Shown here one piece after another: positions 10,030-21,650 of a DNA stretch of 64,000 nt (within the stretch, counting starts at the first letter, position 1; every line of letters begins with the position of its first letter). This DNA is from Cristatella mucedo (taxonomy: Eukaryota; Bryozoa; Phylactolaemata; Cristatellidae). The notes beneath the pieces were generated by a model that was given only the letters and a program-made list of their open reading frames with translations, ran no database searches and was not told the DNA's origin. The stretch covers positions 370,001 through 434,000 of the forward strand of contig WPIO01000169.1 in NCBI GenBank assembly GCA_009760855.2, given 5' to 3'. Both the position numbers and the translations under genes were made by a program.

Positions 10030-10765
10030 GTTTTAGTTGGGAAGGCGGGCCATCACGTCCGATCCCTATTTAAGATTAGGAACTGTCTTCCACGGTAGCT
10101 CACAAAAGTTTTAACTAGTTCATTGGTTTTTTCTCGGCTAGATTACCGTGATTCGTTCTTTGACTGGGCTACCGAAAAAAGCCAATCTTCGAAAAAAGCC
10201 ACTTCAGTTGGCGGTGAGTATGTCAGTCAGCAAGGCTAGTTTTCAAGTACCAGAGATTTGACCACGTGTCTCCTTTGCTGTAAGAGCTAGGATGGCTGCC
10301 GGTTGATCGACGGATACAGAGGAATGTTGTTGCTCTGACCCACAAGGTCCGCCACGGCTCGGCTCCTTCGTGCCTAAGCTGAAACGCTGCATCAGTTGCA
10401 GCGTCCCCATGCTCCAAGGTATATCTATGGACAATAGATTAGCCGTTCCATTTCTCCACTTACAGACCGTTGGGGACAGAAGCTTTCGATGTGAAGGTGC
10501 AAGACTATGTAACTCTCTTTGACAGCTCTTAAGAAATGACATATGCTCTTCTGCTGCAGACTATGGCTCATCATTTTCAGCGGTCCTGAGCTGCTACTCC
10601 ATGCTACTCGCGACCTCAAACTGCTCTCCTTACTCTGCTGTGCTTCTCCCTTTCTCTTTCTCGAGTGAGATGATGTCTGTTTGCTACCGAATGCATACCG
10701 AAAGTCGACTGCCACATAGTCGTGTGGCTTTCCTGAGTTACAGACGGAGATGCATAACATTGGAT
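10030..10765 (+). mobile_element. Family A LINE, decayed C-terminal part
   Basis: Recognisable by HHVRSL.KIRNCLP, then a LTHKVRHGSAPS-like region and GDRSF, with a 3' part ending GAGTTACAGACGGAGATGCAT. It is more diverged than the copies at 2938 and 5226, with numerous small indels, so it is an older insertion. Confidence 0.75.
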
Positions 10766-10769
10766 CACA

Positions 10770-11569
10770 TAATCACAGGCTTTATTTCGGCAGAGTTGCA
10801 GACTAGCTGCCGTGGGATGCTTAAAACTGACACGCTGCGTAAAACTTACCCGGTTGTGATTGTAGCGGGTGTTGCCAAAAGGGTCTTCCGGCTGACAAAA
10901 TGTGTCGACAGCAGAGATTCGAGCTCAAAGCCTTAAGCGCTACTTGTTACTCAGGAGGGTAGAACAGACAAAGGCGGTGCAAGCCACAAGTTATTACCAG
11001 CCCATAAAGAAAAAGTTACACGTTCAGCGCGGATAATTCGCACGTAAACTTTCTAAACTTATCAAAAAGCACTGCTTTGCCACAAGCGCGGATTCCTAGT
11101 AGTAAAACAAGAGTTCTCAACAAGAGTAAGACAAGGCTGCAAGCTTACCGAAGCTTTTGAAGTTCCATATCGATAATCTGGATTACTGGTGGAGTCGTGC
11201 TTGCACGGGGCTCGAAACTACGAGCCGGGCAATCATCTTCAGTAGCTTTACGAACGATTCATTTATCGGGCAGCGGCTGGCGGGGAAGAAGGCGATGGTG
11301 TACAGGTACGAGCATGGGATGTCGACAGGGTGACTGCACTAATTCCATTGAATGGAGAGGAGCAGCACCGGTGGCCAACCACGAGGGGCCAAGGTCGCCT
11401 AGAGCTTCTATAGCCCTTACTTAGTAGCCGCTGCGAGCGCAAGCAATAGAACCCTATAATAACCAACGTTTGTTAGCTGATTAGCAATTCCCCTACAGTC
11501 AGTGACATCAAGCTTACATGATGCCCTATTGGTATTCACAGTACTGATGCGATGGTGCAGTAATAATGT
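10770..11569. other. Unique spacer
   Basis: No domain, repeat family or convincing exon recognised. Short overlapping frames near 11197-11466 appear to be chance. Confidence 0.35.
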
Positions 11570-11669
11570 ATATATCTATCTATATATATACACACACACA
11601 CATATATATAGTATATATATATAATTTATATTAATATAACAACATATAACAATATATAATATATACTAA

Positions 11670-11717
<48 letters not shown>
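11570..11717. repeat. (TA)n/(CA)n microsatellite
   Basis: A long run of TA with a short CA block and imperfect ATAATATAT units, ending in about 20 pure TA units. Such tracts are prone to length change and can extrude. Confidence 0.9.
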
Positions 11718-11719
<2 letters not shown>

Positions 11720-12083
11720 CGGTGCAGCAATAATGAGTGTCATGTCAAATATCAGTGGGATTGGAATAAATAATTTCTCCAATTCGCAAATGTGGTAGCA
11801 ACATTCACACTTTCACAACTGATTTTTATCAGGCATTACTGAGCCGGCCTTTTCTAATCGATGGTAAGGAACGATTATAATCTTTTACTGGGCTTGCTAA
11901 ACTATTAATACCATCTTAAATATGGTCCGCACGTTTGTACGTTCTGTGCACGCAAATCAACGCTGATTAGCAAGTCGGGATGAATACATTTAATAAAACT
12001 GGATACTTTTTTATTTATAAGAAAATTATTAAATAAATATGTTTTTGTTTTTCCTCACACACAGATTTTGCTCCATTAACTAG

Positions 12084-12311
12084 GAACCAAAAGCTGGGCA
12101 GTCAGTTGGGTGGGTCTACCTGCTGGTCAGCCGGGACACTCAGACTTCGAAGGACACCTTCGAATGGCAAAGGGAGTTTTTGCGGGTGCAAACTAATTTC
12201 CGCACACATTCTGTGGTTTCCGCCTGCCATTGCGGTTGGGAGAGTTTTCACAGCAGTGCATTGGCAAGAAACCGGAAGCAAAGCGAGCAGAACATATTAG
12301 CGTACCAATAG
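12084..12311 (+). pseudogene. Broken Ig-like domain exon
   Basis: The frame beginning EPKAGQSVGW contains VYLLV...DTFEW, which lines up residue for residue over 18 positions with VYCIV...WDVSW of the exon at 12873 (same Y, V, D/W spacing), but the first Ig cysteine is Leu. The second half reads HSVVSACHCGWESFHSS, corresponding to the F strand. The W-to-C distance is only about 20 residues, against 43 in the 12873 exon, so roughly 23 codons are missing. No good acceptor or donor bounds it and a stop ends it. It looks like a decayed duplicate of a neighbouring Ig exon; convergence by chance cannot be excluded. Confidence 0.4.
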
Positions 12312-12872
12312 CAGACGAAGGACAGGAAAACTAGCCGCAAAGGAAGTCACTCAGTGCCACACTGCCGAAACTCAATCGGAACGTGGCATATGACAAATCC
12401 TACAACAATAACAGGAATAATTCTCACTAAGAAGCCCCAACGCTTTGTACGGTGAAAGCTTAACCATTGCTTCCCCTACGGCAAGGCCAAAACGGAAAGA
12501 GACTGAAGGGAAAGATTCAAGCACTTGATGCGACCCAGATCAAGTGGTATAGAGTCATCGCGAGACTGCAAACCCGGCTCGGCAGCTCAGCTAGGCTAAC
12601 CGCTAAGTCACCGGGCACTGAGGCTAGCATTGTAATGCAAAACTGATATATTCCATGATTTTTCACGGGTTTTAGCTGGTTCGTATGTACATTTATACGT
12701 AGATGAGTGTACTACCTAAGCAGCGATCTTGAAAGAAACCACTCTCTTAGAATTGAGGTAATCGTTCTTGCTCACGAGAACAATTATGGTACAATGGAGG
12801 TGCGGTCATAACGCTTGAAGTATAAGAAAACATTTTAGTATTTATGTGAAAACACAATTCTCTCTTTTTTAG
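12312..12872. other. Intronic or intergenic spacer before the Ig exon
   Basis: Unique sequence. The last 15 bases form a pyrimidine tract (TCTCTCTTTTTTAG) that serves as the acceptor of the following exon. Confidence 0.4.
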
Positions 12873-13193
12873 GTAAAGTAAGATTAATCTTACGTGATGA
12901 CGGATTGGTTTATTTGGCCATCAACCGCTACTCAGTGTATTGCATTGTACAGCAAGAGGACGCCAGCCGAGCGTGGGACGTGAGTTGGTACATCGGCGGC
13001 CAGTTCTTGTTTACTTATCGTACAATTGCAAGAGTTGCTCCAGGAATGTCGAACAGGACTAGCCAGAACAGCCTTCTCTTTGTTGAAGTTCCCTTTCAAC
13101 CCGTGTCGGTCACGTGCGGAATCAGCTTCGGTCCGTCGAATCTGTCCGCGGTCCAATCAGAGACGCTCCTGTTTTCTCCCAGAGAGTACAGAG
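12873..13193 (+). CDS. Ig-like domain exon (IgSF receptor or adhesion-type gene)
   Basis: Bounded by a strong acceptor (TCTCTCTTTTTTAG) and donor (ACAGAG|GTAGGC), 321 bases, phase 1 at both ends. The frame is open throughout. It shows Ig-fold hallmarks: VYC, a tryptophan 15 residues later in VSWYIGG, and the second cysteine in VSVTCGISF, 58 residues after the first. NRTS and NLS give potential N-glycosylation sites. The usual Tyr of the DxGxYxC motif is absent (QPVSVTC), as in constant or atypical Ig domains. No gene name can be assigned. Neighbours suggest that it is one domain of a multi-Ig surface protein whose transmembrane exon may be at 36625. A short exon follows after an 84-base intron. 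Confidence 0.7.
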
Positions 13194-13277
13194 GTAGGCT
13201 TCCGGTTTAATACATATTACTTGATAGGAAATCGTAAATTGTTGCTTAATAGGTGATTTTATATTTTTGTAACGCAG

Positions 13278-13384
13278 CTGCCGCTAAGCGACCTGAAAGC
13301 TTCAGAAATTTGACCGAAGAGCCTTCATTCACGAATGTCAATTGCCAAAGTTACTGCATTGGTGAATCGTTGCCAATCTGTTAA
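13278..13384 (+). CDS. Possible linker or alternative terminal exon after the Ig exon
   Basis: After an 84-base intron, the acceptor TTTTTGTAACGCAG leads into a phase-1 frame compatible with the 12873 exon (A-A-K-R-P-E-S..., then NLTEEPSF...CQSYCIGESL). It can end two ways. Reading through gives a stop at 13382, hence a secreted form with one Ig domain at its C-terminus. Splicing at G|GTGAAT (after 13361) gives a 28-codon phase 1-1 stalk segment. NLT is a potential glycosylation site. No domain is recognised, and use of the exon is unproven. Confidence 0.4.
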
Positions 13385-14029
13385 TGTCTGTCCACTCGAA
13401 GAGTAGGCTGAACCCTGAAGACGGATTCAAAGTCGTAAATTCTCCACGTACGCCAATATAAACCTTTAATCAAGTCTGTCAATCGTGGATACAAGTCAGA
13501 AAAAATCGTCACCACTGTAATCTAATAGTCGGCTGCCAAGTTACGGTTTGCAAAGTAGTTTGATCAGTTTAAGAGATGTGATAGGCGGTGTTCAAATAAT
13601 GGGAATTATGGGTAACCAGACGTACACAGCGGCTTTCCATGGTGCGGCCTCCGCTATTGCGCCTCCAGACACAATGGAGCTATTACTTCGACACCATTTT
13701 AAAAGCGGGTCACGCAGCGAATAATAAAAGCTTAAAAATTAAATGCTAAAAGTTAAATGTTAAAAGTTTAACATTAAAAGTTAATTACTTACTTCAGCGG
13801 CCGCTAAGCTACATTCACCTTCCAAAAACGCTGCGCAAGTATCGCGACTGGTCCTTGCAGACACCTGACAAATAACGCGTTCGTGAGCTCGCATCTAGAT
13901 TGTTGCCATTTCTTTTATTCAGGCCTTAACTCCTGGGCCGTCAATCTACTCACCATCTTGTAAGGTCTGTCGTCAACACTACACACATGCTACATCGCAC
14001 CGCCATTATCTAAGCTTTTCTGGCTTCCT
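13385..14029. other. Spacer with short AAAGTTAAATG repeats
   Basis: Around 13722-13787 there are four or five imperfect copies of TAAAAGTTAAATG-like units. Otherwise unique. Confidence 0.5.
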
Positions 14030-14180
14030 ATATATAAATATAAATATATGTATATAAATATAAATAAATAAAGTATATATATAGTGCAAATATAGAAAAT
14101 ATATGCAAATATAGTGCACGCGGCATTTACGTGTGTAAATTATAAGAGTGCACGCTGCATTTGCGTGTGTAAATTAGAAA
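14030..14180. repeat. (TATAAA)n tract and 34-bp tandem duplication
   Basis: Bases 14030-14090 consist of ATATAA units. From 14114 the motif GTGCACGCGGCATTTACG-TGTGTAAATT is repeated at 14148 with three mismatches (34-bp period). Confidence 0.85.
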
Positions 14181-16200
14181 ATAATCCCACCCCTTTTCGA
14201 CACTCACCACTACAGCACCATCATCGCTGACTATAAATAACCACGAATGACCCAATGCCATTCAAAATGAGTCAAAGTCTGTCAGATTTATTTTGTCCGT
14301 AAGTAATAGCCAGTATTTAGAGCTGACCGTTACAAAGAAGCAGCTCAACTATGGGCTTCCGACGATCACCAGAGCAGTGCTTTTTAGGACAGGGCCTCTC
14401 TTCTAGTTCTCCTCGAGCTCTCGACGGCTGTGGTGGACGCGATCGATTGAGACGTCAAGATTGACCTCAAGATTCTGTCCAAGCGTCTGGTCTGGACGCA
14501 CGCCCCAGTATAACTAGAATAGTGCTAAACTAGGTTAAGTAAGCGAGAAATTCCGTCCGTCCGTCCATCACGCGGCAAGACGGCTACCAGTATTTCCGGG
14601 AGTCCCGTATGTAATAGACGTGCAATTATTCTACTGTGACTCGGCGAAGCACAGGAAGCGAGCTCTCGTATTTCAGAGTACAGATTTAAGCGGCTGCCGG
14701 TCTTTACCGGAGGCCTTAGAGAATGGGACGCCACGTACTTCGGGAGTAGGCACCCTCTCTCTTCTCTGTCTACGCCACATCCCTGGCGTTGCTGTCGCTA
14801 ACTCAATGTCGGTTTTATTTCTATGCCAATCGAAAGTCAAACCTACATATCCGATGGTCAGCCTTGCCCTCCTCTGCCTGCTTCCGACTCGCCTATCTCC
14901 CGGGCATCCTGCGCAGGTGATATTCGCCTTAGGTGGCCACTAGCTCCGCGTGGCTTCGAGACAATAAAAGCAAACTATTAAATAGCTGTGAGCAAGCTCA
15001 GTGTCAACCTAAAGTTGAAAGACCTCACCTTTAAAATTCGCATCATGTAGCCTCACTGTCGCGAAGAAGGCCTGTAATTTGAGCATGCCGTTCCTAAACC
15101 GCTTGTTATTTAATCAGCGCATTGCCTTAGCAATTAATTTGGCCCACTTCTAAATGAAAGAATGGCTTTAAAACGGGGGCCTGCATCTACTGAAGCAAAA
15201 ATAAATCTCAGTAAACAATTGCCCTCTCATTTGTGACTTACTTTTTAAGGTTTATGCAATTTACTTTGATCAAACTAGTCACGTGCCCTTAATTGTCTGC
15301 AACTGCTGCAGGACTCTGCAACTCATCTAGTTTGTTGTCGTCGGCAATGGCTGCTACATCGCCGCTACTTGCGCTTCGCTGGATCCTGAAACTAAATTGC
15401 TCTAAATCTATTGGATTAGAAATGCTTCGATGGTATTCACGCTCCATGAATTTTCCCGGCTAGGAGCCGATAGCGTGATAACATATAGCTGGGCGGCATA
15501 CAACCCAAGTAGCGTAGTGATGAGTCGCGCACCAGGCTTTGGGCCAGACAAAAGTCATGCTTCAGACTTTGAGCCTAGTGGGAGTTGCGCCCCCTGAGGC
15601 TCAGCGCCGGTCGGCTTCGCGGTGATGCTTTGGGCGCCACATGAGAGTTTTTTGCAAGCTATGGCTGATGCAAGACGCCAAGAAACCATCCGAGGCTTTC
15701 GAATACATTTCTCCGTGCTACGAAAAGATTTTTGTTCTCATATGTGGGCTCTCATAATTGTTGACGTGTTCCCCTGCTGACGTCATACCTACGCGAATCA
15801 ATACTGCACGCGAAAGTTGCACTCCGGGGGGTGGGGCTCTTGCTCCAGGTCACGTTTCAGTTGCCTCTCCGTTCGGCACAAAATACTACTATCTTTTGGT
15901 AATGACTTCAGTTCGCACTTATCTAATGTCTGGAACTTGCCTTTAGGCTTCTGTCATAACCTGTAGCAGACTTTGCATCATTTAAATAAAGGCCAAGACG
16001 CATCTGGTCCAATCAGTTTTCTTTGCGTCCTAACAGAATTATTCTTAAAAACACTGTAAATAGAATTTGAGCGCTGTGGCCTCACTGAGAGCAGTCAGCA
16101 GTGCAATGCCCATTGACCTACGACTTTTGGTCTTTCTCTGTCTTTATATTGTCACCGCTGATCTAGCTGCTAAGACAAGTAGGCATAAGAGTACGCATAT
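14181..16200. other. Two-kilobase unique region
   Basis: Moderate GC content. An open frame at 14620-14943 and others near 15758 have no recognisable domain and no matching acceptor/donor pair that I could support. No LINE or SINE signature. If the IgSF gene is real, this is intron. Confidence 0.35.
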
Positions 16201-16362
16201 ATAATAATAAAAATAGAACATAATAATACATTTTAAATAACGCACACTCAGAGAAATTAATCTCTTTCTATGCAATTTAATACGCTGTTAAGGAAGCACT
16301 ATCAAATGGTTAGTGGTAACGTGCACGATATCAACGAACATAACATGATTAGAGATACGTTC
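16201..16362 (-). mobile_element. Family B LINE 3' end, minus strand
   Basis: AATAATAATA tail followed by the reverse complement of the family B 3' UTR (CTCAGAGAAATTAATCTCTTTC, TTAGTGGTAACGTGCACG). It abuts an oppositely oriented copy, tails outward. Confidence 0.75.
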
Positions 16363-16618
16363 AGGGTTCTCTGGTGGGTCCTCTTGCTTTTTCCTTTGTG
16401 TGCTTACGCTTGCTGACACTCTGCATGTTGCCACTAATCATATTTGCATGTTGACTCTGTGCACGCTACCTCTAACCACGGTATGCTTGTTGACATTGAG
16501 AATGCTACCACTACCCATTCGACCATGCTTCCGTTACAGCCCTTGTATAAAGTGCCTAGAAAGTGACTAGGTTCTCTCAGTGCGCTATAGAAATGCATTA
16601 TTATTATTATTATCATTA
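16363..16618 (+). mobile_element. Family B LINE 3' end, plus strand
   Basis: Starts around the end of the ORF (TGGGTCCTCTTGC) and runs through the 3' UTR to AAAGTGACTAGGTTCTCTCAGTGCGCTATAG and (ATT)n. With 16201-16362 it forms an inverted pair of the same 3' UTR. The paired RNA or DNA could fold. Confidence 0.8.
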
Positions 16619-16921
16619 GTGATAGTGCTGCTCGAGTAGCTTAGGGAGCTTCGTCTTCAGCGTCTGACGTAGCCTGACCCTAATAGCAGCTAAAGTTCAG
16701 CGCCATGTATCGCGAGCTCGCAAAACATCATCAAAGAAACATGCACGGCTGCCTTAAAAAATATCTAACAACTAATCTGCTATATTCACATTAGTAATGA
16801 TTACATATAAATAGGAAAAAGATCACGCGTATGTGCTGCTAAAAGCTTTCACCAAGGCTCGATAACATCCAGAGCGATAGAACTCATTCTCATGCAGTAA
16901 TACCAATAACAAGGCCTTGAT

Positions 16922-17690
16922 AATAAAGTTAATTCTGTGAATGAGAATAATAATAATGATAATACTAACGATGGCAATAGTAAACTTCATAAAGCGCTCT
17001 CAGAGAACTCAATTTCTTTCTAGGCACTTTACATTTGCTGCAAAGGAAACACGATCGAATGGTGAGTGGAAAAATCATGCTTGATAAACAACATGAATAC
17101 CATGATTAGGGGTGACATGCACAAGGTCAGCATGCAAGTGCGGTTAGTGGCAGCATTAAACAGTATCAGCACGCATAAGCACATAAAGGACGAATCATAG
17201 GGACTCACTAAATGTTATCATAAATAAGTGTGTATTTAATTTCTTTTTAAATGTGGTCGTCAGGGGAAGTGGTGACGCAAGTCAGGAGTGAGTTCCAGAT
17301 TATACGAACTAAATGCACAGTCTCCGAAGGATTTGAGGTTTGTAAAAGGTATAAGTAGACAGTTAAATTCCGAAAAGTGGGTGGTACGATGCTTAGCCTG
17401 GTGGGGGGGGGGGTAAATCTTATAGGTAGGCTGGAGCCAAAGAATGAAGGGAGCTAAAAGTGAGCGACAAAACCTTGAAGTCGATCCGTTGCCCGAATGG
17501 TAGCCAGTGCAGGTTGGCGAGAAATGGTGTGATATGGCAACTTCGATGCTCATGACAAACAAGCCCAGCTGCAGAGTTTTGCGACAGCTGTAAGCGCCTG
17601 ATTGCACGTGCCGGTAGACCAACAGGAAATCACTTAAAGTATAGGTCGGCTAATATAACAGCTTAACTTTGGCTGCTATCCACTATCATA
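16922..17690 (-). mobile_element. Family B LINE, minus strand
   Basis: (ATT)n tail, 3' UTR, then the C-terminal coding region (SPTCTGYHSGNGSTSRFCRSLLAPFILWLQPTYKI in a shifted frame of LLADLHWLPVKQRIDFKVLSLTFRSL...LAPAYLSD). Contains a G-run at 17402-17412. 5'-truncated near 17690. Confidence 0.8.
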
Positions 17691-18659
17691 AAAAAATGTA
17701 GGAATGCCTGCCGTAACACTCGTACAAAATTTCCGGTCGTAAAGTGCTAGCAAAATACCTCTGGACCACAGTGCACCAAAATGAGTGCATAATTTGATAT
17801 CTTAGTTACATGTTAATGGTTTGCAATGGAAGAGAAAAAAGTAAGGTGATTAGAAAGCCTCATTTATGTAGCACCGAAGAGCCTCAACGACAATTGAAAC
17901 CACTCGCTGTTGCAATAAAGGATCGCCCTCTGCATGACTTCAAACTAAAACCTGTGTCGTGAAGAGCCAGCCGGTTTCCACTGGGCTGAGACCCACTGGC
18001 GAACAATCGTGATTAGTTTCAAGAAGCGTTTGTAAAATTTACGGACTATTCTGTGACGATGTCGAGAGAAGTATAGTATGAACAAGTGACAATAACCTAT
18101 TTTTAGTTTGCTGGCGTGCTACTCTCAGGATCGACATTGTTATGAAATCTTGCATCTGATTCACAAACCAGTCGCACGGTTTCGCTTGTTCAATTCATTT
18201 AGAGGCGAGCGCTCTGAGCGCATGAGAATAAATTTTCAGCAGATGCATGGAACATTAATATAAATATATATATATGTATGCATTATATTGATATACAAAT
18301 AATTAAATATATATATATATATTCTACTAAATACTAAAATAATAAATATAAAAATTTATAAAAATAAATACTAAATTTTCCTAAATTAAATGTAATAATA
18401 CATGGCAGTGCGTGCATTTACAGTGCGATCAACATGAGGCGCTTAACAATTTTGATGCGATTGCAAGCACATAATACAATAGAATTCAAGTATAACAACG
18501 TCATAACAGGTCACTCTTACTTAACACACACACACACTTTACAGTATCGGTCAGATTGACCAGTAGTAATTAATTATAAGTTGAAGTAGCGTCCACTCAA
18601 TTCATCCATTCGAATTTCACCGAATGGATAGCCTGAGATGCGACTGCTTCTGGAGAGCT
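17691..18659. other. AT-rich spacer with (TA)n
   Basis: Bases 18255-18400 are TATATA/TAAATA-rich; a (CA)n stretch of six units lies near 18524-18536. No gene recognised. Confidence 0.4.
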
Positions 18660-18962
18660 TCAGCTATCTGCTAATAATAGTAATAACAAAATATTATAAT
18701 AATGCAATTAGTTCACAAATATAAAAATGTACTGATGTAATAAAATAATGATAAATAGTAACAATGATAATTTAGTTTTAAAGTGTCCTCAGAGAACTTT
18801 ATCTTTTCACCAGCACTTTGCAAACAAGTATGCTGTCAAGGAAGCCCACGCTGCCTAAAGAAGCAAAATTCTTGCTTAGCAGCAAGATGTAAAGAGCCTA
18901 GAAGAAATTGAGGTTTCATCTGAGGACTCTATTGCAAATTGCTATTATTGTTTTTATTATGA
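18660..18962. mobile_element. Two facing family B LINE tails
   Basis: The minus-strand piece (about 18675-18870) has TAATAATAATAAC and AGTGTCCTCAGAGAACTTTATC. The plus-strand piece (18880-18962) has GATGTAAAGAGCCTAGAAG...GAGGACTCTATTGC and ATTATT. Both are only terminal fragments, oriented head to head as at 16201-16618. Confidence 0.65.
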
Positions 18963-19110
18963 TAGCCTAAGATGCTGCTGCTGCCGGAGAGCTTCAGAAA
19001 GCCGCTGGCACACTTAAGCGTCCCCATATGACATTTTGCAGCTAAATATTCAGAAATATATCATGCTGCGGCTTCAAAGCTCGCGAAACTTACAAAATAC
19101 GCAATTGCAG

Positions 19111-19446
19111 CTGGTCCATCGATTCACATTGATGAAGTGAATCAAAGTCTTCAAATTAATGGCGCAAGTTTCAATATTTCAAAAACCATTTTGGCTGCGG
19201 GTGATGCCTACGAAGTTTTCTGTGAGTTTCCTAACACGGATGGATATACTGTAAAGGTGACAAATTGGTACAACTATGGTAACTTATTCCAAAAAAACGT
19301 ATCAAAATCAGATGCTGTCATCATTGTAACTTGGAGCAACTCTACAAATGGAACGGCTACCCTTCAATGTGAAGTTGAAGTCACTGATATGTTTTTACGA
19401 AGATCATACTTACGAATGTCTAATGCTACAAAATTCAAAATAACAG
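19111..19446 (+). CDS. Ig-like domain exon (IgSF receptor or adhesion-type gene)
   Basis: A 336-base exon between the acceptor CGCAATTGCAG and the donor ACAG|GTTAGG, phase 1 at both ends and open throughout. Ig-fold hallmarks: YEVFC, tryptophan 15 residues later in VTNWYN, and the second cysteine in TATLQCEVEV, 49 residues after the first. Potential N-glycosylation sites: NQS, NIS, NVS, NST, NGT, NAT. Heavy glycosylation plus an Ig fold points to an extracellular domain. The pattern is parallel to the 12873 and 2122 exons, though sequence identity is low, so these are old or fast-evolving duplicates. No orthologue is recognised. Upstream bases 18963-19110 contain a short repeat of CTGCTGGAGAGCTTCAG also seen at 18645. 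Confidence 0.7.
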
Positions 19447-20689
19447 GTTAGGTTTGAATATTGTTCGTTAAATCGGACTTCCAGCATCCACTTCTTTTTC
19501 ACATGCGCCATGTTTTTATGCTTTAAGCAACCAAATTTTGAAACCAAATTTTGATCTTACTTTTACTGTATCGTGGCAATTACATGCATAATCTTTGTAT
19601 AATTAAGTGAAGCACCAGTTTATAAGAAAATGTGTATTTATGCTGCTGAATGTCTACCATTATTAGCTGCACGAGGCACAGATGCGTTGTCATAAAGGTC
19701 AAGTCAGAATGAAAGAGGTTCATGTTTATGCAACGAGAAACATTCGCGGTTGTCACAACGCTTAGTTCCGCCTGCAAATGGGGTTTATTCTTTCTAGGAA
19801 TGTAGTTTTACATTTAAATATTTAGAATTATTAGTAAGGTTAAAGATGTATTCAGGGTGCTCCTTTGACATTGCGTTTTCTTTAACCCTAATTGCAGAAG
19901 TGCTTCAGATCACCTACTGCTTATTAAAATACGGCTGTTTCCATTTGACTTACTTGTAAGAAAAAGTGCTCATATTAAATACCAATAGACGGTTGGTTGC
20001 GCACGTTTGGGAACAAATCATTCAAAGGGAATATTCTTGTAAATGAACATGGGCGGAATTGCTTCGCTCACCCCGTGAAGATGGGTTTAACAAAATCAGG
20101 CTGAAAGTGCATGCGGGACCGTTAATTCTTGACCTTGACAGTTAATTCTTGACCTTGGCATTTCGGGTAGTTCGCCCTAAGTTTCTTGTGCTGCAGGAGC
20201 CGGACGTGAGTTGGAATCAAATCAATCCATGCATGCTTAGACGAACCAAACTGGTTGCTGGCATTTTGCAATAAGTGAGCCAGGGCTGTTTTGTCGCTAA
20301 GTCAACATTCCAGCTTTATGTGGGGGGGGGAATTTCCGTGACGACCATTTTATTGTAATATATATTGATAATTAGAAGAAAGTAAATAGGGGATATTAGA
20401 TTAAAAGATAACTTGCCGACGTGCTGATGTTTTCAAGTAAATCGAGTTACCAGGATTTAGTTTAGCAGACAATCAACTACACCCTTAATTAATACTATTA
20501 TTAATATGACATATGTAAAGGGGCCCTAAGAAAAAAAGGAAAAGTTATTTTAAAACATATCTGCCCTTTACGACGAGGGTGTTTCCGTTTGTATTGTGCT
20601 GCTCGTGCCTATGCATGCTGAGACTTCCGATTATATCACAAGCCTTTTGATATGCTTAAGTTGTTTTTATCATTATTAAATTAATTTTC
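19447..20689. other. Unique spacer
   Basis: Contains GTTAATTCTTGACCTTG repeated in tandem near 20120-20160 and a G9 run near 20323. No supported gene. Confidence 0.4.
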
Positions 20690-21650
20690 TTTTGCTGCAA
20701 TCAATGTGTGGATGTCATCATTACATGCAGCAAGCGAGTTGAATAAAGTCGAGGTGCTGGAGGGCTGGGAGAGATCAAAGCAAAAGTACAACTGAGTGTG
20801 TACAACCGAGTGTCATTTGCATAGAAGTAAAAGCCTGACAATCACATTGGCAAGAGGGAGAGTATAAATCATGAAAATAACTGGACCAAGCAGAGAGCCC
20901 CGAGGTACTCCATACCTCAGAGATTCCTCGGATGATCAAATCGATACTCTGGAGTCTCCCGCTGAGATAGAACCTGAACCATTGCAGTGCAGTGCCGGTG
21001 ATGCCAGGGCGGGATGAGAGGTACTCGAAAAGGACTTGGTGATGGATAATATAAAGAGCTGCAGAAAGATCGAGCAAAAAAAAGCAGAGATACTCCATCT
21101 AATTCAGAATTCCTAAGTAGGTCATTATACACCCGAAGCAATGCTGACTCGCTGGAGAGTGATTATCTCTAAATTCAGACTGGAACTTACTAGCAAGATT
21201 TGAAGTTTCAATATCTGAGTTCAACTGGTCTGCAACGACTCGTTCCAGTATTTTCGATAGTAAGCGGTGGAAGGGAGACTGGGCGGAGGTTTCTAAAGTT
21301 CTCTTGGTCTGGTGTTGCTTTCTTGAGTAGTTGCCTGACTACAGCTTTTTGGAAAGGTGGAGGAACCTGACCCGAGGTTAATGACATATCTATGATATCT
21401 GTCATGTCTGGCAGCAGCATATCAATTCATCGTAGGCGCAGGACAGTGGGAATAGTCTAGAATAGGGTCTAGAATAGGGTCTAGAGGACTAGCTGTCGTC
21501 TTTGATTGAAATATTCAGGCTTCAGAACGAAATCATCAGTGGCCTCCTTGAATGCTGACATTGAGGTGCTGCATGGAATCAAGCGAACGAATTAAAGGGG
21601 GTTGCTGCCACCAGGGATGGACTTCTTGGTCTTGTCCATACAGTTGACAG
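20690..21650 (-). mobile_element. Family B LINE, RT domain fragment, minus strand
   Basis: The minus strand encodes parts of a reverse transcriptase: SLLFFARSF...(DLSAALYIIHHQVLFEYLSS, corresponding to DLSAAFDTIDHQVLLE), ITGTALQWFRFYLSGRLQS, and upstream ENFRNLRPVSLPPL (NYRPVSLLPF motif) and IDMSLTSGQVPPPFQKAVVRQLLKKA. There is no 3' UTR; the neighbouring copy's tail directly follows at 21651. Stops and frameshifts are present. Confidence 0.85.

Noticed and set aside
14620-14943. 107-codon open frame as an Ig exon
   Set aside because: Cysteines and Trp are not at Ig spacing and no acceptor/donor pair fits the frame.
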